Part shown: piece after piece, positions 16,420-25,039 of the stretch
Position numbering within the stretch: position 1 is the first letter of the stretch
Layout: every line of letters begins with the position of its first letter
Origin: an uncultured Ruminococcus sp.
Lineage (GTDB): Bacteria > Bacillota > Clostridia > Oscillospirales > Ruminococcaceae
Assembly (NCBI GenBank): GCA_910584195.1
Contig: CAJTYV010000014.1
Location: forward strand, 14,159 to 78,158
Direction of reading: 5' to 3'
Length of the DNA stretch: 64,000 nt
Program-made: the position numbers and the translations under genes
Notes under the pieces: model-generated
Told to the model about the DNA's origin: nothing
Database searches by the model: none
Seen by the model: only the letters and a program-made list of their open reading frames with translations

Positions 16420-17097
16420 ATGAAAACTATTGCCATTATTGGAGCAATGCCTTCCGAACTTGCAGATATTCGCACCACTCTTGGAGAAGCTGACGTAAAA
16501 CATTTTTCAGGCTTTGACTTTTATATAAATTATTATAACGGAAACAAAATTATTAACGCCTGCTGCGGTATTGCAAAAGTTAATGCAGCTCTATGCACTC
16601 AGGTAATGATAGATAATTTCACTCCCGACTGTGTTATCAATACAGGAGTTGCCGGAGGAATGAATACTTCTGTAAAAGTATGCGATATTGTAATTTCTAC
16701 GGAAGTTCTTCCCCACGATCTCGACCAGCATTTTCTTGTTGATTATCCGCCATACTGCGGTATTTTCCAGTCCGATAACACTCTTATGGAAACAGCAGAA
16801 AAAGTATGCGGAGAATTTAATGTAAAATGTTTCAGAGGACGTATCGTATCAGGAGAAGCGTTTATTTCAGACAGCAGATTAAAAACCTCTATTCAAGAAA
16901 AATTTAATCCATATGCCGTTGATATGGAAAGCGCCGCTGTAGGTCACGCATGTTATCTCAATAAAACGCCTTATATAAGCGTTCGCTGCATATCTGACAA
17001 CGCAGACGACGATGGAGCAATGTCATTTGACGAATTCGAAAAAATCGCAGCTAAGCGCGTTTCGGATATAGTCCTCAGAATGACCGAGCTTATATGA
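16420..17097 (+). CDS. mtnN: 5'-methylthioadenosine/S-adenosylhomocysteine nucleosidase
   Basis: MtnN hydrolyses MTA and SAH to adenine and the thio-ribose, recycling by-products of polyamine, quorum-signal and methylation chemistry. The 225-residue length is typical. Motifs: IAIIGAMPSEL at the N-terminus, NTGVAGGMN (purine-binding core), VDMESAAVGHACYL (ribose contact Met-Glu and family signature) and RCISDNADDDG with the catalytic Asp. AAGGAG precedes the ATG. It is followed 55 bases later by an unrelated dockerin protein gene with its own ribosome site. Confidence 0.95.
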   Translation: MKTIAIIGAMPSELADIRTTLGEADVKHFSGFDFYINYYNGNKIINACCGIAKVNAALCTQVMIDNFTPDCVINTGVAGGMNTSVKVCDIVISTEVLPHDLDQHFLVDYPPYCGIFQSDNTLMETAEKVCGEFNVKCFRGRIVSGEAFISDSRLKTSIQEKFNPYAVDMESAAVGHACYLNKTPYISVRCISDNADDDGAMSFDEFEKIAAKRVSDIVLRMTELI

Positions 17098-17152
17098 GTA
17101 AAATAAGGTTCATTATACGTCTAAAATCGTTTACAACAAAGGAGAAGCTCTT

Positions 17153-18067
17153 ATGAAAAAAATTTTATCATCAGCTATAGTTGTTATTCTAACAGCTGCC
17201 TCAACTATGCCGTTCTTTTCCAATGCAGAAGACAACATACCGTTGTTTTACATTAGAGCTGAAACAAGCGAAAATTACAGCATTGCAGACGATGGCGCAA
17301 TCGTTATAAGCCGCGAAACTGCCGCTAAAGGAATAACGCTGAAAGCAGGCGTCTATATTCAGGATGAAACGGATCTTGTTTGGAACGCGGCGCCAAAGTG
17401 GAAATGTGCAAACAGCGCTATTTCGCTTGAAAAAGCATATAATCCAATTCCTGAAGACGATTCGCCTCTGTTGCCATATGCCTATGCCGAAACGGATTCA
17501 AAAGGAAATATTATAAGAGGAGTCAACACGTCCGATCTTTATATAAACAGAAAATACAACGTCATAAGCTATACTTGCCGTCATGCGACTACAAACGGAA
17601 CAGCTTTCAAAAAATACGGCGCTGCATCTGATGAATATCCGCTTATTACATTCGATATGGCCGTCGACAAAAATGTTCCATACGGCGAATATGATGTTTA
17701 TTTTCTGACAGAACCGGAAGATTACGAAGAACAGCAGGTCAGTTCGGTTGCCTTAAAAATAAACGGCAGTACTATCTACACACCCAGAACAGAGGGAATT
17801 AAAATTCGTATAGAAGGCTCAAATTTAGGCGATATTAACAATGACGGTCTTATCGATTCCTCAGACGCCTCCGAAGCTCTTATCGAATACGCAAGAATAA
17901 TGACAAAACTTGACAGCGGATTGAATGAACTTCAGACAGAAGCGGCAGACGTAAATTTTGACGGAGCAGTTGATTCGTCAGATGCAGCCGATATACTTAA
18001 ATATTATGCCTACACACGTACTACTTCCGAAGAAATCAAAAGCTTACGGGAATATTTCGGCAGATAA
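17153..18067 (+). CDS. Secreted dockerin protein, N-terminal domain unknown
   Basis: This 304-residue exported protein has a signal peptide (1-25, ending SNA) and an unassigned beta-rich domain of about 200 residues that includes DNIPLFYIRAETSENYSI and KNVPYGEYDVYFLTEPED. It ends in a type I dockerin (about 228-292) with loops LGDINNDGLIDSSDASEAL and ADVNFDGAVDSSDAADIL. The repeated SSDA after each loop is the recognition pair that sets cohesin specificity. No hydrolase motif is visible. The N-terminal domain has the strand pattern of cohesin-like or X-type modules, which is only a guess. Ribosome site AAAGGAG. Confidence 0.85.
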   Translation: MKKILSSAIVVILTAASTMPFFSNAEDNIPLFYIRAETSENYSIADDGAIVISRETAAKGITLKAGVYIQDETDLVWNAAPKWKCANSAISLEKAYNPIPEDDSPLLPYAYAETDSKGNIIRGVNTSDLYINRKYNVISYTCRHATTNGTAFKKYGAASDEYPLITFDMAVDKNVPYGEYDVYFLTEPEDYEEQQVSSVALKINGSTIYTPRTEGIKIRIEGSNLGDINNDGLIDSSDASEALIEYARIMTKLDSGLNELQTEAADVNFDGAVDSSDAADILKYYAYTRTTSEEIKSLREYFGR

Positions 18068-18100
18068 TAAAGCATATCCCGTCAATCAAATATAAATACA

Positions 18101-18166
18101 AAAAAATCAAGCGATTTTACGTATGTCAAGAAAACAGCGGCAAACGTAAATTTCGCTTGATTTTTT
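18101..18166. terminator. Terminator after the dockerin gene
   Basis: About 20-base arms (18,101-18,121 and 18,145-18,166; core AAAAAATCAAGCGA pairing with TCGCTTGATTTTTT) with a run of T at the distal end make a strong intrinsic terminator for the plus strand. Confidence 0.8.
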
Positions 18167-18197
18167 CAATATGTGTTTTTTCATTCCAATAAAACAA

Positions 18198-18327
18198 ATG
18201 AGCCTCCGATTAAGGAAGCTCATCTGCCATGATATAGGGATTATTGGGGATTTATAATATAATGTTGGGGTAACATTATATTATCATGAAAAAGAAAAAA
18301 GTATCACAGGGAGTTTCCTTTCCCTGT
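18198..18327. repeat. Series of three hairpins in the gap between convergent genes
   Basis: Three separate hairpins lie in a row: ATGAGC..GCTCAT (18,198-18,223), a perfect 13-bp AT-rich stem with GGGGT loop (18,254-18,284), and ACAGGGA..TCCCTGT (18,306-18,327). None has a proper T-tract. They may end the histidine kinase transcript (minus strand, stop at 18,401) or be remnants of a small repeat. Otherwise the 330-bp gap holds nothing I can recognise. Confidence 0.5.
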
Positions 18328-18400
18328 ATATAATATTATACACTATAAATATGAACATTGTGTGAAAAATAGGGTCTTATGACCACCAAATTTATTCGAA

Positions 18401-19864
18401 TTAAAGTCGTGTTTTTTGTGCATTTTTAACATCATCAGCGCTTATCCTAAACCAAAACACCGAACCCTTCCCGATCGTGCTGCGCACACCGTAATCATAA
18501 TTATGCAGCTTTAAAACCGCTTTAACTATAGAAAGTCCCAGTCCCGTACCAACTATCTCGCGCTTATGATTCTCGGAACGATAATATTTATCAAAAATCA
18601 ACTTTATTTTATCCTGTTCAATACCTTCTCCTGTATCCTCCACTTCAATAATTATACCATTCTGACTGTTTATCTGCCGTACGTACACTTGCTTGTCCTC
18701 GCCGGTATAATTTATAGCATTATTTATCAGGTTATAAATTACCTGTTCAATTTTCACCACATCACAATACACGATACGTTCTTCATCGGCTTTAAAATGA
18801 ATATTGTAACCCATTTTTTCTGATATTCCTTTAAATCTGTCAATAATTTCAGAAAGTTTTGAGCTTATTTCAAACTCCTCAGGAGCAAGCTTCTGCCTGC
18901 CGCTTTCAAGCTTGGATAAATCAAGAATATCGTTAACCATGAGAGATAGTCTGTCCGTCTCATTAATAATTATTTCAAGATGCTCATTTCGCTTCTTGGG
19001 ATTGTCTCCGGAAAGATCGCGTATCATCTCGGCATATGCTTTTAACATAGTAAGCGGCGTCCGAAGGTCGTGCGAGACATTAGCAATAAGATCACGCTGC
19101 ATGGTATCGACACGGGAAAGTTCCTTTTCGGCATATGTAAGAGCGTCCGCAAGCTGCTTAACTTCAAGATAACCTCTTCCGTCAAACTCGGTATTAAAAT
19201 TCCCTTTTGCAAGACTTTCGGCAGCAATTGTAATTCTGTCAATAGGCCTTGCTATTGTCCTTGAAAGGAAAAGTGAAATAATAAAAGCAAAAATAACAAG
19301 TATAAATGTAATCACCATAAGCTGCCGTTTGATTATAGTCACGGTCGAACCGACCGGAACAAGAGTTGTATTTATAAACAAATAGCCGTCCGGAACTTCA
19401 GAGTCTCCCAAAGCGCAGCCAAAAAGTACCATTGAATAATTATTATGCGGATTTTTGACTTTCCTCCATATGGGCTGATTACCGTTTTCCGATATTTCTT
19501 GCTGATATTCATAGGTTTTGTTCGTTCTTCCATGAATAATACAATCTACGGAATGTTCTTTTGTATACATAGATCTGCCATAGCGATTAACAATTTCAAT
19601 GCAAAGATCGTTTTTAGAAGCTATTTCATCCATCTTCAAACTGAAGTCAACCGGTTTATCGTTTTTATAAGAATAAATTATCTGGGCTGCCGATGCGTCA
19701 ACATCCCGGATCTTCGATTGAGTATAGAACTTCTCAAGAAAAAGGATCTGAAAAAGCCACAAAAGCAAAAATACAATTATAGTGAAACCGATAAAATATA
19801 TCCAAATACTGAATTTCAGCGGTATTCGTCCGTAAGCGGCTCGTATGCGTTTAATTAGCTTCAA
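18401..19864 (-). CDS. Membrane sensor histidine kinase
   Basis: This 487-residue sensor kinase has TM1 (about 15-40), an extracytoplasmic sensor region (40-175), TM2 (about 180-203), HAMP (SRTIARPIDRITIAAESLAKG), HisKA with the phospho-acceptor in IANVSHDLRTPLTMLKAYAE, and HATPase_c with N box YNLINNAINYTG and G boxes VEDTGEGIEQDK and GTGLGLSIVK. It belongs to the PhoR/ResE/WalK-like group. The start is a TTG overlapping the response-regulator stop by 14 bases, so translation is coupled. The signal sensed is unknown. Confidence 0.93.
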   Translation of the reverse strand: MKLIKRIRAAYGRIPLKFSIWIYFIGFTIIVFLLLWLFQILFLEKFYTQSKIRDVDASAAQIIYSYKNDKPVDFSLKMDEIASKNDLCIEIVNRYGRSMYTKEHSVDCIIHGRTNKTYEYQQEISENGNQPIWRKVKNPHNNYSMVLFGCALGDSEVPDGYLFINTTLVPVGSTVTIIKRQLMVITFILVIFAFIISLFLSRTIARPIDRITIAAESLAKGNFNTEFDGRGYLEVKQLADALTYAEKELSRVDTMQRDLIANVSHDLRTPLTMLKAYAEMIRDLSGDNPKKRNEHLEIIINETDRLSLMVNDILDLSKLESGRQKLAPEEFEISSKLSEIIDRFKGISEKMGYNIHFKADEERIVYCDVVKIEQVIYNLINNAINYTGEDKQVYVRQINSQNGIIIEVEDTGEGIEQDKIKLIFDKYYRSENHKREIVGTGLGLSIVKAVLKLHNYDYGVRSTIGKGSVFWFRISADDVKNAQKTRL

Positions 19865-20528
19865 ACTTATATCCCATTCCTCTCAGCGTAACTATAAATT
19901 TACGATATTCACCGAGACTGTTTCTGAGCATTTTTATATGTGTGTCGACTGTTCTGTCATCGCCGAAGAAATCATATCCCCATACCTCTTCAAGAAGCTG
20001 ATCGCGTGAAAGTGCAATATTTTTGTTGCGAACAAGATAAAAAAGCAGATCATATTCTTTTGGAGTCATAGAGGCTCTTTCGCCATTAACATAAACCTCT
20101 CTTCCGGATATATCTACCTCAAGCCCTTCAAAACTATACTTATCCTGCTTGGGGAGCTCTGAAACCGACTTATTTCTTTTAAGAACCACCTTCGCCCGAG
20201 CCATAAGCTCCTTGGGTGAAAATGGTTTTACCACATAATCGTCTATGCCTATCTCAAATCCGAAAAGCTTATCATATTCCTCTCCCCTTGCGGAAAGCAT
20301 TATTACGGGTATGTTTTTTGTTTTACGTATTTCCTTGCATGCCGAATATCCATCGAGTCTCGGCATCATAACATCCATAATAATAAGGTCGTAATCATTT
20401 TCGTGGCAGAGATTGACAGCTTCCATACCATTTTCGGCTTCGGTAACATCATACCCTTCAAACTCGGCATATTCGCGAACTACCTTACGAATATTTATTT
20501 CATCATCTACTATTAATATATGAGCCAT
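19851..20528 (-). CDS. OmpR/PhoB-family response regulator
   Basis: The 225-residue regulator has an N-terminal receiver (HILIVDDEINIRKVV acidic pocket, phospho-accepting Asp in YDLIIMDVMMPRLDG, Lys in YVVKPFSP) and a C-terminal winged helix (MTPKEYDLLFYLVRN, WGYDFFGDDRTVDTHIKMLR). It is the cognate partner of the overlapping kinase. GGAGG precedes the ATG. Its upstream 120 bp is a near copy of the mtnN promoter cassette, so the two may share control. Confidence 0.95.
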   Translation of the reverse strand: MAHILIVDDEINIRKVVREYAEFEGYDVTEAENGMEAVNLCHENDYDLIIMDVMMPRLDGYSACKEIRKTKNIPVIMLSARGEEYDKLFGFEIGIDDYVVKPFSPKELMARAKVVLKRNKSVSELPKQDKYSFEGLEVDISGREVYVNGERASMTPKEYDLLFYLVRNKNIALSRDQLLEEVWGYDFFGDDRTVDTHIKMLRNSLGEYRKFIVTLRGMGYKFEAN

Positions 20529-20574
20529 ATTTTTAACCTCCTAAATTAATTTGCCTATGAAATTCATCTCTTAA

Positions 20575-20694
20575 TTTATTATATCATATAATTACCTAAA
20601 AATCAACATACGCGGAGAGAAATTCGGAGTTTTATTTTTTAAACGCGAATTTAAATGCAGAGACACGCTGCTTATATCATATTAAAATTGCAAT
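20575..20694 (-). promoter_or_regulatory. Promoter cassette B (upstream of the response regulator)
   Basis: This is the inverted partner of the segment at 16,266-16,392. On the minus strand TTGATT (20,601-20,606), 17 bases, TATAAT (20,578-20,583) drives the two-component operon. Conserved blocks include CTCCGAATTTCTCTCCGCG and ATTATATGATATAATAAA. The centre (about 25 bases) is diverged and five bases are missing near the distal end. Confidence 0.8.
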
Positions 20695-20854
20695 AAACCT
20701 GTAAATAATTCCCTCCGAATATTTTATCATTCTACTCATCCCGCGTCAACTAGCCATTTATATTATAATAAACTATCAATGTGAATATATTATGATATTT
20801 TCTTGTAAATTTGCAACAATTTTATAAAAAATGTTGTGACTCGTAATTTTATTA

Positions 20855-20883
20855 TTGACTTTTTCGGTAAAATTTGCTATAAT
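20855..20883 (+). promoter_or_regulatory. Promoter of the EAL-protein/pfk/pyrE run
   Basis: TTGACT (20,855-20,860), 17 bases, TATAAT (20,878-20,883). The promoter sits inside what would be the N-terminal extension of the longest reading frame, which supports the later TTG start at 20,930. Confidence 0.8.
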
Positions 20884-20929
20884 TAAATTAATCGTAAAAA
20901 ATAGGTGTGCGGAAAGGAGAATTAAATCA

Positions 20930-23143
20930 TTGAAGTATGGGAACATTCTTGCGGCGTCTCTTGCTATATGCCTTTCCACCGCGCTCGTTGTTGCATTTTC
21001 CTTTATGCACCCCGAATATTCGGTACTCGTTATCGGCGTTTATTTTATAACCGTCATACTAATGTCTGTTATTGTATTTATAATAAGCAAAATATATACC
21101 AAAAATAAATCGTCCGTAGATTCAGAAGATTTTGTAAGAGTTATAGAAAATCTTGATTCTGAATTTATAGTTTGGTCCGACGACTTTACTTATATTCGCA
21201 TGAATAAGCGCATAAGAGAGCTTCTTGATATTCCCCTCGAAGAAAGCTGCGGTAAAGACGCTTTAAAAAAAGCCTTGGGACTTCCGGATCTCAGTGTGAA
21301 CAGCCTCAGCCTTGTTACAGCGGGAAAACACAACGCAAGCTTTAATACAAAAACAAATAAAACTGTAAGCATTACATGGAGTACCTCCTTGTTTAAAGGA
21401 TTTAAAAAAAGAAGCCTCTATCTTAGTACAGGATTTAATATTACCGAAATTAAAAAAATGAAAATCAATCTTGCAAGCGCAAATGATTTTTTTAATTCCT
21501 CCATGGAGCTTGCCGAGATCGGTGTGATAATGAGTACCGACCGAAAAAAATATGCTGCTTCTTCCGAAACTGTTCGTATGTTTGGCTTGAAAAGCAACAG
21601 TATTTCCGTCAAGACCTTTCGCTCGCTCATACATCCGAACGACCGAATGCAGTTTGACAGCGCAGTCAATTCCGATAATGAAGAAAGCGGCGAAATAAAA
21701 AAAATCGAACTTCGTATAAAGAAAACGGACGGAGCAAGTTATCGTTGGTACAGTTTCCGTTACAAATCGATCAGAGCAACCGATAATACTTTGCCTCTTT
21801 TCGGCGGTGCGCTTCTTGACATAAATGAAGAACGCGAAAAAGATATGCTTATCGAACGTCTTGCGTATATTGACGAAGTCACTGAAATAGCAAATCGCAA
21901 CCGTCTTGTCAGCATAGGTCAGGAAACCTACGAATGCAGCCGCACTCTCGGCTACAGCTATTGGATAATAGCTTTGGATATTGACCGGTTCCACATCATA
22001 AACGATACCTGCGGCTATGAAAACGGTAATTATATTCTCAGAAATTTTGCTCATATACTTTACAAATTTGTAACGCCAGGCGGTCTTGCCGCACGTATCA
22101 GCGGAGATAATTTCGCTTTGGTATTTCGTGGATACGGCGATGACGACCTTCCATTCCGTACAGCAAAAAACATTCAAGAGGAATTCGCCAAACTTGCAGT
22201 TGATGAATTTGCCGCCGTAAATCTTAGCTGCTCGGCAGGATTTTCCAAAATGCCCGATGACGGCGATTCTTTCCTTAATGTCATGGAACATGCGGAATTT
22301 GCCCTAAAATCCGGAGGCGGACAGCCCGGTTCGATATGCGGATACGAACCAAGTATGCACGATTCGATAATCGGAGTTAACGAACTTGAAAAATCGCTTG
22401 CACTTGCTATCGACAATAACGAGCTTCAGCTTTTCTACCAGCCTAAAATTGACCTTAAGTCAGGAAAAATAATGGGCGTTGAAGCGCTTATACGCTGGAT
22501 AAAGCCTGATGGAACTGTCATCACTCCCGATGCGTTTGTGCCGATTGCCGAAAGATCGCGTCTTATAGGAAAAATAAGCGAATTTGTACTTAACGAGGGA
22601 TGTCGTCAGAATGCCCTGTGGCAGAAGCTGGGTTATCCTAATATCGTTATGTCAATTAATTTCACTTCCGCCGACTTCTATCAGAACGATTTGAAAGAAC
22701 GCGTCCTTGACGCTCTTGTCAGAACAGACCTTGATGCAAAATGGCTCGAGGTCGAATTAACCGAAACACTCGCTCTCAGCGATATAGATTATGCTGTAGC
22801 GCAGATGAATAAGCTTCGTGATCTTGGTGTTAAACTTGCTATGGATGACTTTGGTACAGGCTATTCTTCCCTGAGCTACTTGCAGATACTTCCCATTACT
22901 TTGCTGAAGCTTGACCGTTCATTTATCACGGATATTCAGCATGACAATATCGCTTTAAAAATTGTTTCAGCGGTTATAAGCATCGCAAAATCAAAAAAAA
23001 TCAAAACTATAGCAGAAGGCATTGAAAATCCCGAACAGGAGGACATTCTTCGAAAAGCAGGCTGCGATTACGGTCAAGGATATTATTACGGAAAACCCAT
23101 GCCTGCTGAAGAGCTTGAAAAACTTTTTGCAAAATTCGGCTGA
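20930..23143 (+). CDS. Membrane c-di-GMP phosphodiesterase (PAS-degenerate GGDEF-EAL)
   Basis: The protein is about 737 residues. Two N-terminal membrane helices are followed by two PAS-like sensor domains (about 60-300, including SEFIVWSDDFTYIRMNKR), a GGDEF domain whose signature is RISGDNFALVF instead of GGDEF, and an EAL domain with intact EALIRW, NFTSADF, DDFGTGYSSLSYLQ and LDRSFI motifs. The cyclase site is therefore probably dead and may act as a GTP-binding regulator, while the EAL domain should hydrolyse c-di-GMP. The start is TTG with AAAGGAG about ten bases upstream; a longer frame would run through the promoter. Confidence 0.9.
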   Translation: MKYGNILAASLAICLSTALVVAFSFMHPEYSVLVIGVYFITVILMSVIVFIISKIYTKNKSSVDSEDFVRVIENLDSEFIVWSDDFTYIRMNKRIRELLDIPLEESCGKDALKKALGLPDLSVNSLSLVTAGKHNASFNTKTNKTVSITWSTSLFKGFKKRSLYLSTGFNITEIKKMKINLASANDFFNSSMELAEIGVIMSTDRKKYAASSETVRMFGLKSNSISVKTFRSLIHPNDRMQFDSAVNSDNEESGEIKKIELRIKKTDGASYRWYSFRYKSIRATDNTLPLFGGALLDINEEREKDMLIERLAYIDEVTEIANRNRLVSIGQETYECSRTLGYSYWIIALDIDRFHIINDTCGYENGNYILRNFAHILYKFVTPGGLAARISGDNFALVFRGYGDDDLPFRTAKNIQEEFAKLAVDEFAAVNLSCSAGFSKMPDDGDSFLNVMEHAEFALKSGGGQPGSICGYEPSMHDSIIGVNELEKSLALAIDNNELQLFYQPKIDLKSGKIMGVEALIRWIKPDGTVITPDAFVPIAERSRLIGKISEFVLNEGCRQNALWQKLGYPNIVMSINFTSADFYQNDLKERVLDALVRTDLDAKWLEVELTETLALSDIDYAVAQMNKLRDLGVKLAMDDFGTGYSSLSYLQILPITLLKLDRSFITDIQHDNIALKIVSAVISIAKSKKIKTIAEGIENPEQEDILRKAGCDYGQGYYYGKPMPAEELEKLFAKFG

Positions 23144-23246
23144 TAACAGTCGTAAAATAAAAGAGCCTTTCAGCAGGGATTTCTCCGATATGATTAAACT
23201 GCATATCGTGAATTTTCTGTGAAAGATTCTGAACGGAGGTTATAAA

Positions 23247-24326
23247 ATGAGAAGAATCGGTATTTTAACAAGCGGCGGCGACTGTCCCGGTCTTAACGCA
23301 ACCATAAGAGGCGTAGCAAAAGCTTGCTACGAACAATTTGGAGAGGACAACGTTGAGATAGTTGGCATATCCAACGGCTATTACGGACTTATAAACAATC
23401 TGTGCAAAGATATGTCCCCCAGCTCGTTTTCGGGGATCCTTACTCAAGGCGGTACAATTTTCGGCACTAAGCGTCAGCCGTTCAAAATGATGCAGGTCAT
23501 TGGCGAAGACAATGTTGACAAAGTAAAAAACATGAAAAATACCTATAAAAAACAGAAGCTTGATTGTCTTCTTACATTGGGCGGAAACGGTACGCACAAA
23601 ACGTCTAAGCTGCTTTCCGATGAAGGGTTAAACGTCATCGGACTTCCTAAAACTATTGATAACGATATTTACGGCACAGACATTACCTTTGGTTTCCATA
23701 CAGCTGTTGACATTGCAACTGACGTTATTGATCGTCTCCATACAACAGCAGCAAGCCACAGCCGAGTTCTTGTCTGTGAAATAATGGGAAATAAAGCCGG
23801 ATGGCTCACCTTAAATGCAGGAATTGCCGGCGGTGCGGATATTATAGTCATCCCTGAGATTCCTTATGATATTGACAAGATCTGCGATGCTGTAATGGCA
23901 AGAACCGCTTCCGGAAAAACCTTTTCGATCTTGGCTGTTGCTGAAGGCGCTTTCGATGTATCAGAAGCAAAAATGAAGAAAAAAGAACGCGCAAAAAAAC
24001 GTGCCGAAGCAGGAATGATTACCGCTACGGGTCGAATTGCTACTCAGATTCAGCAAAATACAGGCATTGAAGCCCGTGTCTGCGTTCCGGGGCACATGCT
24101 TCGCGGAGGCGCGCCCAGTGCATATGACAGAATTTTATCAACTCAATTCGGAGTTCATGCTGCATATCTTATTTCTAAAGAAAAGTATGGCAGAACAGTC
24201 GCTAAGATCGGTGACAAAATAACCTCCAATAAACTTGCAGATATTGCAGGAAAAACCAAATTTGTAACGCCTGACGATCACCTTATTGTAGCTGCAAAGG
24301 CTATAGGTGTTGCATTCGGAGACTAA
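23247..24326 (+). CDS. Phosphofructokinase, ATP-type motif
   Basis: This 359-residue phosphofructokinase begins RIGILTSGGDCPGLNATIRG and has TLGGNGTHKTSKLL and LPKTIDNDIYGTDITFGFHTA, then CEIMGNKAGWL and PGHMLRGGAPSAYDRIL. Gly in the GGNG motif points to ATP as donor, although Lys in PKTIDND is shared with PPi enzymes; this mixed state is common in the mixed-substrate group. A first, GGND-type phosphofructokinase lies at 6,002. GGAGG lies seven bases before the ATG. pyrE follows 16 bases after the stop. Confidence 0.92.
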   Translation: MRRIGILTSGGDCPGLNATIRGVAKACYEQFGEDNVEIVGISNGYYGLINNLCKDMSPSSFSGILTQGGTIFGTKRQPFKMMQVIGEDNVDKVKNMKNTYKKQKLDCLLTLGGNGTHKTSKLLSDEGLNVIGLPKTIDNDIYGTDITFGFHTAVDIATDVIDRLHTTAASHSRVLVCEIMGNKAGWLTLNAGIAGGADIIVIPEIPYDIDKICDAVMARTASGKTFSILAVAEGAFDVSEAKMKKKERAKKRAEAGMITATGRIATQIQQNTGIEARVCVPGHMLRGGAPSAYDRILSTQFGVHAAYLISKEKYGRTVAKIGDKITSNKLADIAGKTKFVTPDDHLIVAAKAIGVAFGD

Positions 24327-24342
24327 TATAAGGAGAAAAATA

Positions 24343-24993
24343 ATGACTTACAAAGAAAGCTTTATAAAATTCATGGTTGACTGCGGAGTACTTACATTCG
24401 GTGATTTTACACTGAAAAGCGGAAGAAAGGCTCCCTACTTCATCAACTGCGGAAACTACAAAACCGGTGCACAGCTTGCAAAACTCGGCGAATATTACGC
24501 TGAATGTATCCACGAAAACAACATACCTGTTGAGACTCTTTTTGGACCTGCTTACAAGGGAATCCCTTTAGCAGTTTCAACCGTGGTTGCTCTCAGCAAT
24601 AAATTCGGAATTGACGTTTCCTACTGCTTCGATCGAAAAGAAGCCAAAGACCATGGTGAAGGCGGTATGTTCGTTGGAAAAAAACTTACAGACAACGAAA
24701 AAGTCGTTATTATTGATGATGTCATGACATCCGGAAAGGCTCTCCGCGAATCAATGCCAAAGCTAAAGTCCGCCGCAGATGTTGATGTTACGGGAATGGT
24801 TATCACAGTTGACCGTCAGGAAAAGGGCACCGGCGACCTTTCTGCCGTTCAGGAAGTAAAACGCGATTTCGGTGTAACTGTATACCCGATCGTTACTATG
24901 GAAGATATAATCGACTCTATTCGCAATAATATTGTTCCCGGCAAGGAGTACCTTGAAAAAATGCTGGAATACAGAAATACCTACGGAGTATGA
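24343..24993 (+). CDS. pyrE: Orotate phosphoribosyltransferase
   Basis: PyrE joins orotate to PRPP to make OMP in pyrimidine synthesis. The 216-residue protein has the N-terminal substrate loop LKSGRKAPYFINCGNYKTG, FGPAYKGIPLAV, the flexible-loop Lys region FDRKEAKDHGEGG and the PRPP-binding motif VVIIDDVMTSGKALRE. The ATG at 24343 is selected by AAGGAG eight bases upstream. It is the last gene of the run and ends at a strong terminator. Confidence 0.96.
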   Translation: MTYKESFIKFMVDCGVLTFGDFTLKSGRKAPYFINCGNYKTGAQLAKLGEYYAECIHENNIPVETLFGPAYKGIPLAVSTVVALSNKFGIDVSYCFDRKEAKDHGEGGMFVGKKLTDNEKVVIIDDVMTSGKALRESMPKLKSAADVDVTGMVITVDRQEKGTGDLSAVQEVKRDFGVTVYPIVTMEDIIDSIRNNIVPGKEYLEKMLEYRNTYGV

Positions 24994-24996
24994 ACT

Positions 24997-25039
24997 AAAA
25001 GCCGTTTACTGCATTAAATTGCGGTAAACGGCTTTTTTT
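24997..25039. terminator. Terminator between pyrE and the S41 peptidase gene
   Basis: AAAAGCCGTTTAC pairs with GTAAACGGCTTTTTTT across a 14-base loop; both strands offer U-tracts, so it can serve both convergent transcripts. Confidence 0.9.

Noticed and set aside
21263..22291. 342-codon open frame on the minus strand
   Set aside because: It lies wholly antisense to the EAL-protein gene, has no ribosome site and its sequence shows no family motif; it is a codon-usage shadow.
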